Below the pieces are notes generated by a model that made no database searches, was not told the origin of the DNA, and was given only the letters and a program-made list of their open reading frames with translations. From Pseudomonadota bacterium (GTDB lineage Bacteria; Pseudomonadota; Gammaproteobacteria; Acidiferrobacterales; Acidiferrobacteraceae), in NCBI GenBank assembly GCA_021795715.1, contig JAJYPD010000003.1, positions 52,707 through 116,706 of the forward strand: a stretch of DNA of 64,000 nucleotides, read 5' to 3'. Position 1 is the stretch's first letter. Each line of letters opens with the position of its first letter. Made by a program: the position numbers and the translations under genes. This document shows, one piece after another, positions 1 through 8,281 of the stretch.

Positions 1-79
1 GATGCGCGTCCCGGGGCAGATCGTGCGCACAGGACGGGCACGGTTTGCGGTACAAGCTGGCAATGCGGTCGTCGGTCAT
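1..79 (-). CDS. N-terminal fragment of a small protein with a CPxC pair (truncated by window edge)
   Basis: Reading leftwards from an ATG at 79, the frame gives MTDDRIASLYRKPCPSC and continues off the window. A purine-rich ribosome binding site (AGGAG in caggagagatcc) sits just upstream, which is the main support. The CPSC pair near residue 14 looks like half of a zinc ribbon or a redox pair, but only 26 residues are visible, so no family can be named. Confidence 0.5.
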   Translation of the reverse strand, partial: MTDDRIASLYRKPCPSCAHDLPRDAH

Positions 80-258
80 GGATCTCTCCTGTCTTCAACT
101 ATAACAAGCGGACCCCGCCATTTGAATAGACGCCTGTCAGCCAAAAGATGCCGTCTGCGCTTTCCTCTGCCCCCCGCGAAGGGCGAATCGGCCCTTGATT
201 GGAATGCTCCACGCTCGCAGACTGAAGACCGCTACTAGAGACGCAAAGGAGGTGTTCC

Positions 259-495
259 ATGTGCTTTTGCGAGAGCGACGCCGTACGCATTTTGATCCAC
301 ATCAAGGCGCGCAAACAGTTCCCGGGCATCGGTTTCGATGAATCCGCCCTCTCCCGAACCGCCGCGCGTTTGCGCATCACAGAGACTGCCCAGATCCGCA
401 AGATGAGTCCGCCCGAACTGCAGCGCATGAGCCTGATGTTGCTCGGATTCCTGCCGCCTGCCGCCTGCCCGCCCGCTCATCGGCAAGCCGTGTAG
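259..495 (+). CDS. Small hypothetical protein, 78 aa
   Basis: The ATG is preceded by a near-perfect Shine-Dalgarno (AAGGAGGT at 246-253), the strongest evidence that it is expressed. The product is 78 residues with a cysteine pair at the start (MCFCESD), then a mixed-charge, probably helical middle rich in Arg and Glu (about residues 25-55), and a Pro/Ala-rich tail. I do not recognise a family. It lies in a 470-bp stretch between the leftward partial gene and the phospholipase D fusion and ends about 54 bp before the latter. A chance ORF is possible in DNA this GC-rich, but the ribosome binding site argues against that. Confidence 0.45.
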   Translation: MCFCESDAVRILIHIKARKQFPGIGFDESALSRTAARLRITETAQIRKMSPPELQRMSLMLLGFLPPAACPPAHRQAV

Positions 496-548
496 ACGGC
501 CACCCGACGGATGGCGCCGCCCGGGTACAAGCTATACGCTGCCGCGCA

Positions 549-2657
549 ATGGGGACCATCCTGCAACCCGGCAGAAACTGCTGGCATCTCGTACCCGCCG
601 ACGGGGTGGCCTTTGCCATCGACGCCGTCAACTATTTTGGTCCGCTGGCCGAGGCGATCGGCAACGCCGAACAGAGCGTCATCGCCCTTGGCTGGGACAT
701 GGACAGCCGCATGCGCTTTGGTGGATGCGACTGGCGCGACGACGAACGGCGGCTGGCGGCGTTCCTCCAAGCCACCCTGGAGCACAGGCCGCCGCTGCAC
801 ATCTACCTGCTGAGCTGGGATTTTGCGCTCATTTTCGCACTGGAGCGCGAGCCGCTGCTGCCCACCGCCAAGGGCCGCTGGGGCACGCACAGGCGTCTGC
901 GCTTCGCGCTCGATGGCAGCCATCCGCTCGCCGCCTCGCACCATCAGAAGATCGTTGTCGTTGATGACCAATTCGCCTTCGTCGGCGGACTCGACCTGAC
1001 CATACGCCGTTTCGATACCCGGCAACACCGCCCACACGATCCGTGCCGCACCGACCCCGCAGGCCACCCCTATGGCCCCTTCCACGACGTGCAGATCGCC
1101 GTCAGCGGAAAGGCCGCCGCCGCACTCGGCAGACTCGCCCGGCAGCGGTGGCACCGGGCAACGGGTGAAATCATTCCCCCGCCCGGCGCCACCGGCGCGC
1201 ACTGGCCCGAAAGTCTCGCGCAGGCGGTGCGCAACATACCTGTAGCCATAAGCCGGACCGAACCCGCCTATAACGGCCACCCGGAGATCACCGAGATCCG
1301 CCAGCTCTACATCGATGCGCTGACCGCGGCCCGGCGCTACATTTACATTGAAAACCAGTATTTCACCGCCGCCTGCATCGGCGATGCGCTGCGCGCCGTT
1401 CTGGGTGGCGCAGATCCACCGGAAGTCGTCATCGTCTTGCCGCAACGCACGAGCGGATGGTTGCAGGAACACACCATGGGTTTGCTGCGTGCCCGTCTCG
1501 TTGGCCTGTTGCGGACGGCCGACCGCCACAACCGCCTGCGCATCTGCTATCCACACGCCGAAGATCTCGGCGATGACTACATTCGCGTACACAGCAAGGT
1601 GTTGATCCTGGACGACAGGCTTTTGTCCATCGGCTCGGCCAACACCAACAATCGCTCCATGGGGCTCGACAGTGAATGCAATCTGACGATCGAGGCAGAC
1701 GATGGGCCCGCCGCCGGCGCCATCCGGGACTTCAAGGAGGACCTGCTCGCCGAACATCTGCATCTTACGCGCAGCGAAGTCCGCACACGTCTGGCCGCGG
1801 ATCCGTCCCTCATCCACCTCATCGATTCCTGCGCCGGTGGGCCCCGCGCCCTCCGCCCCGTGGATGACTCACCCGTCGACGAAACCGACATACCGGAAAC
1901 GTGGATTGCGGATCCGGAACGGCCCGTCGACGCCCGTGACATCTTCCCGCACGACGTGCGGCACAACGCCAGGCTCCGCCTTTTGCGTAACGCCATCCTG
2001 CTTGCCGCGATCGCTTCGCTAAGCGCCCTGTGGTCCCACACGCCCCTGCACGTCTGGCTGAATATATCGCGCCTGGTCCACCTGCTGCGCGGGGCCACGA
2101 CACTGGCCGCCGCGCCTGTTATCACGCTCATCGCCTTCATCGTCGGGGGGGCGGCATTCTTCCCCATCACTTTGCTCATTATCGCCACCGCCATCGCGTT
2201 CCCGCCGCCGCAAAGCCTGCTGTATGCGTTTTTGGGATGCCTGGCGAGCACGTCCGTAAACTACGCGGCCGGCCGGCTTCTCCACGAACGCTACGTTGCC
2301 CGGCTTGGCGGCCGTCACTGGCAGCGCCTGCGCGAACGCCTGAAGAATCGCGGCCTGATGACGATGATCACCATGGGGCTTGTGCCCATTGCACCCTTCA
2401 CGCTCGTGACCGTGGGCGCCGGCAGCCTGCGTGTGCGCTATCGGAACGTCCTCATCGGCGCAGGCATCGGCGTCGCGCCGGGAATTCTGACCATCAGCCT
2501 GTTCACGGGCACGCTCACGCGTGCGCTTGCCCGGCCGGAACCTGCGGAGATTGCCATCCTGGTGCTTCTCGCAGCGGTCATCGTATCGTTCATCCTCTGG
2601 ATCCGCCGCTGGCTCGCCCAACATCGTGACAAAAAGACGGTGTTTGAACGACAATAG
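549..2657 (+). CDS. Phospholipase D-type (HKD) enzyme fused to a C-terminal VTT/DedA membrane domain
   Basis: This 702-residue protein carries two HKD catalytic motifs typical of phospholipase D and cardiolipin synthases. One is HHQKIVVVDD near residue 131 and the other is HSKVLILDD near residue 348, the latter followed by GSANTNNRSMGLDSE. From about residue 475 to 695 come several hydrophobic segments with the VTT (SNARE-associated, TVP38/DedA) signature, including FFPITLLIIATAIAFPPP and the MGLVPIAPFTLV region. Known family behaviour suggests phosphatidyl transfer or phospholipid hydrolysis at the inner membrane, with VTT as a possible lipid scramblase. The next gene encodes an endonuclease/exonuclease/phosphatase-fold protein on the same strand, a pairing I recall from other proteobacteria. 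The exact lipid substrate is unknown. The start at 549 lacks a clear ribosome binding site, so the N-terminus is approximate. Confidence 0.88.
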   Translation: MGTILQPGRNCWHLVPADGVAFAIDAVNYFGPLAEAIGNAEQSVIALGWDMDSRMRFGGCDWRDDERRLAAFLQATLEHRPPLHIYLLSWDFALIFALEREPLLPTAKGRWGTHRRLRFALDGSHPLAASHHQKIVVVDDQFAFVGGLDLTIRRFDTRQHRPHDPCRTDPAGHPYGPFHDVQIAVSGKAAAALGRLARQRWHRATGEIIPPPGATGAHWPESLAQAVRNIPVAISRTEPAYNGHPEITEIRQLYIDALTAARRYIYIENQYFTAACIGDALRAVLGGADPPEVVIVLPQRTSGWLQEHTMGLLRARLVGLLRTADRHNRLRICYPHAEDLGDDYIRVHSKVLILDDRLLSIGSANTNNRSMGLDSECNLTIEADDGPAAGAIRDFKEDLLAEHLHLTRSEVRTRLAADPSLIHLIDSCAGGPRALRPVDDSPVDETDIPETWIADPERPVDARDIFPHDVRHNARLRLLRNAILLAAIASLSALWSHTPLHVWLNISRLVHLLRGATTLAAAPVITLIAFIVGGAAFFPITLLIIATAIAFPPPQSLLYAFLGCLASTSVNYAAGRLLHERYVARLGGRHWQRLRERLKNRGLMTMITMGLVPIAPFTLVTVGAGSLRVRYRNVLIGAGIGVAPGILTISLFTGTLTRALARPEPAEIAILVLLAAVIVSFILWIRRWLAQHRDKKTVFERQ

Positions 2658-2749
2658 AAAATTTCCCGGGACGGGGCTGCCCTTGCGCGCCGCCGCCCGG
2701 CGGCCGCGGTGCCTGCCCTGCAGGACATGGAGCGCTTGCCAATCACGCA

Positions 2750-3466
2750 ATGCTGACCATCGCTTCTTACAACATTCACGGTTGCATCGGCAAAGATCGT
2801 GCGCGCGACGTCGATCGCATCGTCCGGGTGATCCACGAGCTGGAGGCCGATATTGTCGGTCTCCAGGAGGTTGATACGCATTCCGGTCCGGGTCTTGATA
2901 GTGCGCAGATGGATTATCTGCCGCATGCCACCGGCCTGAACGCGGTACGCGGGCCGCTGCTCGCGCGCCATCACGGCCATTATGGAAATCTCTTGCTCAC
3001 CTCGCTACCGGTTGCCGATGTGCGGCACATCGACCTGACCGTGGGGCGACATGAGCCGCGCGGCGCGCTTGATGTGGATCTGCGTTTTGGCGAGCACCTC
3101 GTGCGCGTGGTTGTCACGCACTTTGGTCTTGTGCCGTGGGAACGGCGCAAGCAGGGCCGGCGCCTGCTCGAGGCGCTTGCGCCTGCGCCGGAGAAACTGC
3201 TGGTGCTGATGGGGGACTTCAACGCGTGGCGGCCGGCGAGCGGGGCGCTGTCGGGCCTGCATGCCGCGCTCGGCTCGCAGCCGGCACCGGCCACCTATCC
3301 CGCCTTCTTTCCGCTGCTGCCTCTGGACCGCATCCTGGTCTCACCAAGGGAGGCGCTCATCGGGCTGCACACGCACACGACAACGCTGACCCAGGTGTGT
3401 TCCGACCATCTGCCGCTACGGGCGGCCGTGCAGTGGCCGCCCGTGGGGGACGAAACGGCCGCCTAG
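2750..3466 (+). CDS. Endonuclease/exonuclease/phosphatase-family protein
   Basis: The protein has 238 residues with the metal-dependent EEP fold motifs: IASYNIHGC at the N-terminus, the catalytic glutamate in GLQEVD (about residue 41), GDFNAW (about 155), and a C-terminal SDHLPL histidine (about 218). The fold covers DNases, sphingomyelinases and inositol phosphatases, so the substrate cannot be told. Its position 92 bp after the phospholipase D/VTT fusion suggests a role in phospholipid head-group or envelope metabolism rather than DNA repair; that is inference. No signal peptide is visible, so it is probably cytoplasmic. The last codons, GCC TAG, already belong to the long inverted repeat that starts at 3460. 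Confidence 0.85.
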   Translation: MLTIASYNIHGCIGKDRARDVDRIVRVIHELEADIVGLQEVDTHSGPGLDSAQMDYLPHATGLNAVRGPLLARHHGHYGNLLLTSLPVADVRHIDLTVGRHEPRGALDVDLRFGEHLVRVVVTHFGLVPWERRKQGRRLLEALAPAPEKLLVLMGDFNAWRPASGALSGLHAALGSQPAPATYPAFFPLLPLDRILVSPREALIGLHTHTTTLTQVCSDHLPLRAAVQWPPVGDETAA

Positions 3467-3546
3467 GAGCCCCGTCTGACTACCCCTGCCGGCCGACATG
3501 ATGAATGGGGGCCGGCAGGAGGGAGCGGATGCCGGCGTTTCGGGTG
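3460..3546 (+). repeat. Left arm of an 87-bp near-perfect inverted repeat
   Basis: This arm matches the reverse complement of 4026-4112 over 87 bases with only two differences (at 3468 and 3536). It holds an internal hairpin: CCTGCCGGCC (3485-3494) pairs with GGCCGGCAGG (3510-3519) around a 15-nt loop. The outer edge overlaps the last alanine codon and TAG stop of the preceding gene. No T-run follows the hairpin, so it is not a classic intrinsic terminator. Size and structure suggest a miniature element end or a REP-like palindrome pair. Confidence 0.9.
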
Positions 3547-4025
3547 CAGTGGACCGACAATACAGTGGGATACATAGCCCCAATGACATCCGAAGCCAAC
3601 ATTCCCTGGCCATAAGGGTCCACGAAACTCGGGCAAGGTCATGATGATCTCGGGTACGCCGGCGGGGGGGCGAAGGCCTGTTCGATGACCCGTTACTGTC
3701 TTCCCGCCTCTACAATAGCAATCGAGGTACGGCCGGTCAGGCCCGGTATGACTCGGTGCCGCCTTCAGTCAAAACCATGATCCGGGGCGTATTGTCACCG
3801 GGGTCAGACAGGCAGCCAGCGGATAGGGCTTCGGCCCAAATCCCCCGACTGGTACAACCATGAACACAGGCACCGCGCTCCCGTTCGCGAGCCCCGGCGC
3901 GCGTCATGCCGGCCGGACGAAGCGGCCGCAGAGAACCTGCAGAGCGCAGGGAGCCACCTCTGCACCGCCTAACAACCTCTTAAAGCCCCAAAGCGGCCCT
4001 CAGTTGACGGCCGTTGCCGCCGCAA
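3547..4025. mobile_element. 479-bp gene-free interior between the inverted repeats; possible non-autonomous element
   Basis: No convincing coding sequence lies here. The longest frames crossing it continue through the repeat and into the antisense of the CDGSH gene, so they look accidental. Base composition is a little less GC-rich than in the neighbouring genes. Together with the two 87-bp arms it makes a unit of about 650 bp (3460-4112), the size of a MITE or deleted transposon. No transposase remnant and no flanking target-site duplication could be made out, so the mobile-element call is tentative. Confidence 0.35.
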
Positions 4026-4112
4026 CACCCGAAACACCGGCATCCGCTCCCTCCTGCCGGCCCCCATTCATCATGTCGGCCGGCAGGGGTAGTCAGACGG
4101 GGCCCCTAGGCG
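4026..4112 (-). repeat. Right arm of the 87-bp inverted repeat
   Basis: This is the reverse-complement copy of 3460-3546 (85 of 87 identical), including the same 10-bp hairpin. Its outer edge overlaps the final alanine codon and TAG stop of the CDGSH gene on the minus strand. Both convergent genes therefore end in GCC TAG supplied by the repeat. Confidence 0.9.
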
Positions 4113-4300
4113 TGCTCTTCGGACTTGAAGCCGACCTTCATGTGTGTCCCGTCACAAAACGGCTTGCGTGCGGACTGTCCGCAGCGGCACAAAGCGACCG
4201 GCTTGCCGGCCTCCGTCTTGAACGGGCGTCCCTCGTTGTCGACCACATCGACACCCTCGACCAGATAGGGCCCATTTGCCTTAACCGTGATTTTTGCCAT
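4106..4300 (-). CDS. CDGSH iron-sulfur domain protein
   Basis: The 64-residue product contains CRCGQSARKPFCDGTH (about residues 38-53), the CDGSH signature: three cysteines and one histidine that hold a redox-active, acid-labile 2Fe-2S cluster. The N-terminal strand region VKANGPYLVEG is typical of stand-alone bacterial members. It starts only 8 bp after the ilvD stop, so it is very likely co-transcribed with ilvD, whose product is itself an oxygen-sensitive Fe-S dehydratase; a link in cluster supply or redox sensing is a reasonable but unproven idea. The ribosome binding site GGGGG overlaps the ilvD end. Its stop codon lies inside the inverted repeat. Confidence 0.92.
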   Translation of the reverse strand: MAKITVKANGPYLVEGVDVVDNEGRPFKTEAGKPVALCRCGQSARKPFCDGTHMKVGFKSEEHA

Positions 4301-4308
4301 AAAACCCC

Positions 4309-5985
4309 CTATTCGTCGGTTACGCAGCCGGAAGCGGCGTCCTTGACGTTCTTGATGTATTTGAACAAAGTCCCGCGCGACACCTTATAGGGCGGCATCT
4401 TCCAGGCCGCCCGGCGCGCCGCCCACTCCGCCTCGCTGACATCCGCGTCGAGGCGCCGCGTCTGCGCATCGATGGTGACCATGTCGCCATCCCGCACCAG
4501 CGCAATGGGGCCGCCCTCCTGGGCCTCGGGCACCACATGCCCGATGATAAAGCCGTGGGAGCCGCCGGAGAACCGGCCATCGGTGATCAAGGCCACGTCA
4601 CCACCCATGCCGGCTCCCATCAGGGCCGAGGTCGGCGTCAGCATTTCCGGCATGCCGGGCCCACCCTTGGGTCCCTCGTAGCGGATGATCACCACGTCAC
4701 CGCGGGCGATCTTGCCCTGTTCGAGTGCGGCCAGCATATCCTCTTCGGCGTCAAACACCCGCGCCGGACCACGAAAATGCAATCCTTCTTTGCCGGTGAT
4801 CTTGGCGACCGAACCGCCAGGCGCCAGATTGCCCGTCAGGATCTGGATGTGGGCGGTCGCCTTGATCGGATCACGGAACGGGCGGATGACCGACTGTCCC
4901 GGCGTAAGCCCCCGCGCCTCCTGCAGATTCTCGCCGACGGTTTTACCGGTGACCGTGAGGCAATCCTCATGGAGCAACCCGTGCTCGGCGAGGACGCGCA
5001 TGACGGCGGGCACACCGCCGGCGGTGTGCAGATCCTCCATCACGTAGCGGCCGCTTGGCTTCAAATCCGCAAGCAACGGCACGCGATCGCTCATGGCCTG
5101 GAAATCGGCAAGCGTCAGATCGACGCCGGCGGCGCGGGCCATGGCGATCAGATGCAGCACGGCATTGGTAGAACCGCCAAGGACCATGACGACCGCCAAA
5201 GCATTCTCAAATGCCTTGCGCGTCATGATGTCACGCGGCTTGATATCGTGCTCGAGGAGCCGTTTCACCTGCGCGCCGGCGCGCCGGCATTCGTCCAGCT
5301 TGCCTGGATCCACGGCAGGCGTTGAGGAGCTGTAGGGAAGCGTCATGCCCATGGCTTCGATGGCTGATGCCATGGTATTGGCCGTGTACATGCCGCCACA
5401 GGCTCCCGGTCCCGGACAGGCGTGCCGCACCACCTCGCCGCGCTCCTCCTCGGTCACCCGTCCGACCAGATATTCCCCGTAGACCTGGAAGGCGGAAATG
5501 ATGTCGAGGGTCTTCCCGTGCAGATGCCCAGGCTTGATGGTGCCGCCGTAGACCATGAGCGCCGGACGGTTCAGGCGCGCCATGGCAATCAGACAGCCGG
5601 GCATGTTCTTGTCGCAGCCGGGCAGGGTCACCAGGCCGTCATACCATTGGGCACTCATCACAGTCTCGATCGAATCGGCGATGATGTCGCGCGACTGCAA
5701 CGAGTAGCTCATACCCTTGGTCCCCATGGAAATGCCGTCGGAGACGCCGATGGTGTTGAATCGCATGCCGACCAGCCCGGCGCCGACCACCCCCTCCTTG
5801 ACCAGTCCGGCCAGATCCATGAGATGCATGTTGCAGGGATTGCCTTCGAACCAAACGCTGGCGATGCCCACCTGGGCCTTCGCCATATCCGCGTCACTCA
5901 GACCGGTTGCGTGCAACATGGCCTGCGATGCGCCATGCGACTTGGGTCCCGTGATCCGCTCACTGTACCGATTAAGCTTCGGCAT
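4309..5985 (-). CDS. ilvD: Dihydroxy-acid dehydratase
   Basis: The 558-residue enzyme catalyses the third step of valine/isoleucine synthesis, turning 2,3-dihydroxy-acids into 2-keto acids in the cytoplasm. Visible family motifs are [27 protein letters not shown] (Fe-S cysteines), [14 protein letters not shown] and, near the end, [12 protein letters not shown] chose the ATG at 5985 ([12 protein letters not shown]) rather than an upstream in-frame start because GGAGG lies directly before it and the extra residues are not family-like. Full length is as expected. The CDGSH protein gene follows at 8 bp. Confidence 0.97.
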   Translation of the reverse strand: MPKLNRYSERITGPKSHGASQAMLHATGLSDADMAKAQVGIASVWFEGNPCNMHLMDLAGLVKEGVVGAGLVGMRFNTIGVSDGISMGTKGMSYSLQSRDIIADSIETVMSAQWYDGLVTLPGCDKNMPGCLIAMARLNRPALMVYGGTIKPGHLHGKTLDIISAFQVYGEYLVGRVTEEERGEVVRHACPGPGACGGMYTANTMASAIEAMGMTLPYSSSTPAVDPGKLDECRRAGAQVKRLLEHDIKPRDIMTRKAFENALAVVMVLGGSTNAVLHLIAMARAAGVDLTLADFQAMSDRVPLLADLKPSGRYVMEDLHTAGGVPAVMRVLAEHGLLHEDCLTVTGKTVGENLQEARGLTPGQSVIRPFRDPIKATAHIQILTGNLAPGGSVAKITGKEGLHFRGPARVFDAEEDMLAALEQGKIARGDVVIIRYEGPKGGPGMPEMLTPTSALMGAGMGGDVALITDGRFSGGSHGFIIGHVVPEAQEGGPIALVRDGDMVTIDAQTRRLDADVSEAEWAARRAAWKMPPYKVSRGTLFKYIKNVKDAASGCVTDE

Positions 5986-6083
5986 GCCCGATTCCTCCGC
6001 CAAAGCGGGCCATTGTACCGGCCGGCCGGGCACACCGCCAACATCACCCTTGCGTCGCGCGCAAGCGGCGGTATCCTTGGCGG

Positions 6084-6791
6084 ATGACAGAACAGGTGCG
6101 CATTTCCAAACTCCTCGCCCATCGGGGGCTGTGCTCGCGCCGCGAAGCCGACGACTATCTGGAGAAGGGGCTGGTGCGGGTCGACGGCCGCGTCGCCCAA
6201 CTCGGCGAGCGGGTGAATCCGGATGCCCGGATCACCCTGGAAGGAGCCGCCGTCCGCCGCCAGCGCGAACGGGTCACGGTCCTGCTGCATAAGCCCATCG
6301 GCTACGTTTCGGGCCAACCGGAGGCGGGCTATCAAAGCGCCCATGTCCTGCTTACGCCCGACCGCCAGCTGGGCGCCGGGCCCAAACCGCCCCGGCATCT
6401 CGCCGTGGCCGGCCGCCTCGACATCGATTCACAGGGATTGCTCGTGCTGACCGACGACGGCCGCATCGCCCGGCACCTGATCGGCGGACACGGTGTGGAA
6501 AAAGAATATCTGGTACGCGTGCGCCGGCCCCTGGACGACGCGGCGCTCGCCGCCTTGCGCGGGCCCCTGACCCTTGCCGGACGTCCGCTGCGCCCAATCG
6601 GCGTGTGGAGACTGGGGCCTGACTACCTGCGGCTGGTGCTCACCGAAGGGCGCAAACGCCAAATCCGGCACATGCTGGCCGACATCGGACACGATGTCGT
6701 GAGCCTTAAGCGTGTGCGCATCGGCGGCGTCCGCCTGGGCGGACTGCCAGTCGGCCGCTGGCGCTATCTGACCGCTGGCGAACACTTTTGA
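6084..6791 (+). CDS. RNA pseudouridine synthase, RsuA/RluF family
   Basis: The 235-residue protein has an N-terminal S4 RNA-binding domain ([18 protein letters not shown], about residues 6-23) followed by the pseudouridine synthase domain. The catalytic aspartate is in [14 protein letters not shown] (about residue 113), and the [10 protein letters not shown] motif follows at about 190. The YVSGQPE segment and overall length look closest to RluF-type enzymes that modify 23S rRNA, but RsuA-type 16S activity cannot be excluded. It diverges from ilvD (98 bp apart) and its stop overlaps the pyrD start (TGATG), so the two are probably translationally coupled. Confidence 0.88.
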   Translation: MTEQVRISKLLAHRGLCSRREADDYLEKGLVRVDGRVAQLGERVNPDARITLEGAAVRRQRERVTVLLHKPIGYVSGQPEAGYQSAHVLLTPDRQLGAGPKPPRHLAVAGRLDIDSQGLLVLTDDGRIARHLIGGHGVEKEYLVRVRRPLDDAALAALRGPLTLAGRPLRPIGVWRLGPDYLRLVLTEGRKRQIRHMLADIGHDVVSLKRVRIGGVRLGGLPVGRWRYLTAGEHF

Positions 6792-7900
6792 TGTACCGGC
6801 TGATCCGCTCCCTTCTTTTTCGTGTACCGGCGGAGTCGTCCCACGATGCGGCCATCAACACCCTCGAGTGGCTCGGACATGCGGGCGGCCGGCTGTTGGC
6901 ACGGCGGCCGCCGGCGCTGCCCGGCGCGCTGTTTGACCGTGCCATCAACAACCCGGTCGGGCTCGCTGCCGGCTTCGACAAGAATGGCCGTTGCCTGCCG
7001 GCTCTGGAGGCGCTGGGTTTTGGTTTCGCCGAGGTCGGTACCGTCACGCCGCGTGCGCAGCCGGGTAACCCCCGTCCGCGGCTCTTTCGCCTGCCGGCCG
7101 AAGAGGCGCTCATCAACCGCATGGGTTTTAACAATGACGGTGTCGACGCACTCATCCGGCGCCTGTCGGCCCATACCCGCACCATGCCCGTCGGTGTTAA
7201 CATTGGCAAAAATCGGGATACACCCGTTGACCGGGCCATTGATGATTACCGCCTGGCGTTTTGCGCCGTCGCGCCCCATGCCGACTACGTGACGGTCAAC
7301 CTGTCTTCACCCAATACGCCCGGCCTGCGCAGTCTTCAGGAACCTGCGGCGGCGCATGCCCTCCTGGGCATGCTGAAGGAAGAACAGGGGCGGCTTGCCC
7401 CCCTCCTCGGGCGGCGTGTACCGCTGGCGGTCAAAATCGCCCCGGATCTGCGCGATGACGAGGTCGGTGCACTCATACCGGTACTCGTTGACGTGGGATG
7501 CGACGCCGTCATCGCCACCAACACAACCGTTCAGCGCCCCTTGGTGGGGTATACGCGCTTTCAGGATGAGCCAGGGGGTCTGAGCGGCGCCCCGCTCCAT
7601 GGCTTGGCAAGGCATATCATTTCCTTGCTTTACAAGGGATTGCCGGCAGAAATACCGATCATCGGGGTAGGAGGTATCCAGGGTGCAGACAGCGCCTGGG
7701 ACCATCTGGTTGCCGGGGCCAGCCTGGTGCAGGTGTATACGGGCTTCATCTACAAAGGGCCGCATCTCCTGAGGGAGATCGTCACGGGATTGAAGCGGCG
7801 CGTCGAAGGTCTGGGTTGCCGCGATCTGCCAGCTGCGCTTGAGGTCGCAAGACGGAACCTTTTATCCGGCAATGGGACCAACACCAAAAATTTTTCGTAA
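6791..7900 (+). CDS. pyrD: Dihydroorotate dehydrogenase (quinone), class 2
   Basis: This 369-residue flavoenzyme oxidises dihydroorotate to orotate in pyrimidine synthesis and passes electrons to membrane quinone. The N-terminal amphipathic helix ([12 protein letters not shown]) is the membrane-contact region that marks class 2. NNPVGLAAGFDKNG, EVGTVTPRAQPGNPRPRLFRL and VNLSSPNTPGLRSLQ (catalytic serine, about residue 170) are all present, as are the FMN-site segments IGVGGI and GASLVQVYTGF. The ATG at 6791 overlaps the TGA of the preceding gene. Confidence 0.97.
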   Translation: MYRLIRSLLFRVPAESSHDAAINTLEWLGHAGGRLLARRPPALPGALFDRAINNPVGLAAGFDKNGRCLPALEALGFGFAEVGTVTPRAQPGNPRPRLFRLPAEEALINRMGFNNDGVDALIRRLSAHTRTMPVGVNIGKNRDTPVDRAIDDYRLAFCAVAPHADYVTVNLSSPNTPGLRSLQEPAAAHALLGMLKEEQGRLAPLLGRRVPLAVKIAPDLRDDEVGALIPVLVDVGCDAVIATNTTVQRPLVGYTRFQDEPGGLSGAPLHGLARHIISLLYKGLPAEIPIIGVGGIQGADSAWDHLVAGASLVQVYTGFIYKGPHLLREIVTGLKRRVEGLGCRDLPAALEVARRNLLSGNGTNTKNFS

Positions 7901-7963
7901 AAACGTACTATGATGTCAGTGACACCTTGGGACTGACTGAGAGAAGACCGCGAGGTAAGAACA

Positions 7964-8281
7964 GTGGACACACATGGCATGATCGTGATCGAGGGCGTCA
8001 CAGAGGACGGGCGCACCTTCCGGCCAAGTGATTGGATCGAGCGCATCAGCGGGAGCTTATCGACCTTTGGCATGGATCGCCGCATCCGGTATTCACACTA
8101 CCTGCAGCCGCAGATCATAGACGGCGGCAAGTGCCTGGTCATTGACCCGGAACTGAAAAAAGTCAACCCGAACGCCTTTAGCTTCCTGATGGATTTTGCC
8201 AAGGGCAACAAATTGAAGATCCACGGACCGGATGAAGGCAGCGCCAAAGACATGACCTCGGGACGCCTGTGCCCGGCTTAA
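7964..8281 (+). CDS. DUF3579 family protein
   Basis: The 105-residue protein matches the DUF3579 pattern: MIVIEGVTEDGRTFRPSDW at the start, then DRRIRYSHYLQP and VIDPELKKVNPNAFSFLMDFA. Function is not established; the family is small, cytoplasmic and common in beta- and some gammaproteobacteria. I used the GTG at 7964 because GAGG at about 7953 is well spaced; an ATG at 7979 is the alternative. A possible -10 (TACTATGAT, about 7907) lies upstream. Its TAA overlaps the stop of the convergent DUF1015 gene. Confidence 0.85.
   Translation: MDTHGMIVIEGVTEDGRTFRPSDWIERISGSLSTFGMDRRIRYSHYLQPQIIDGGKCLVIDPELKKVNPNAFSFLMDFAKGNKLKIHGPDEGSAKDMTSGRLCPA

Noticed and set aside
477..1817. 446-residue open frame on the minus strand, opposite the phospholipase D fusion
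   Set aside because: It is the antisense shadow of a gene with clear HKD motifs on the plus strand and has no family-like sequence or ribosome binding site.
3960..4025. GCCTAACAA next to the repeat, resembling one core site of an integron attC
   Set aside because: No matching GTTRRRY core or the paired inner sites follow at the right distance, and no integrase or cassette gene is near.
3860..4390. 176-residue plus-strand frame spanning the inverted repeat into the CDGSH gene
   Set aside because: It runs through the repeat arm and antisense to two well-supported genes, and no known domain is visible.
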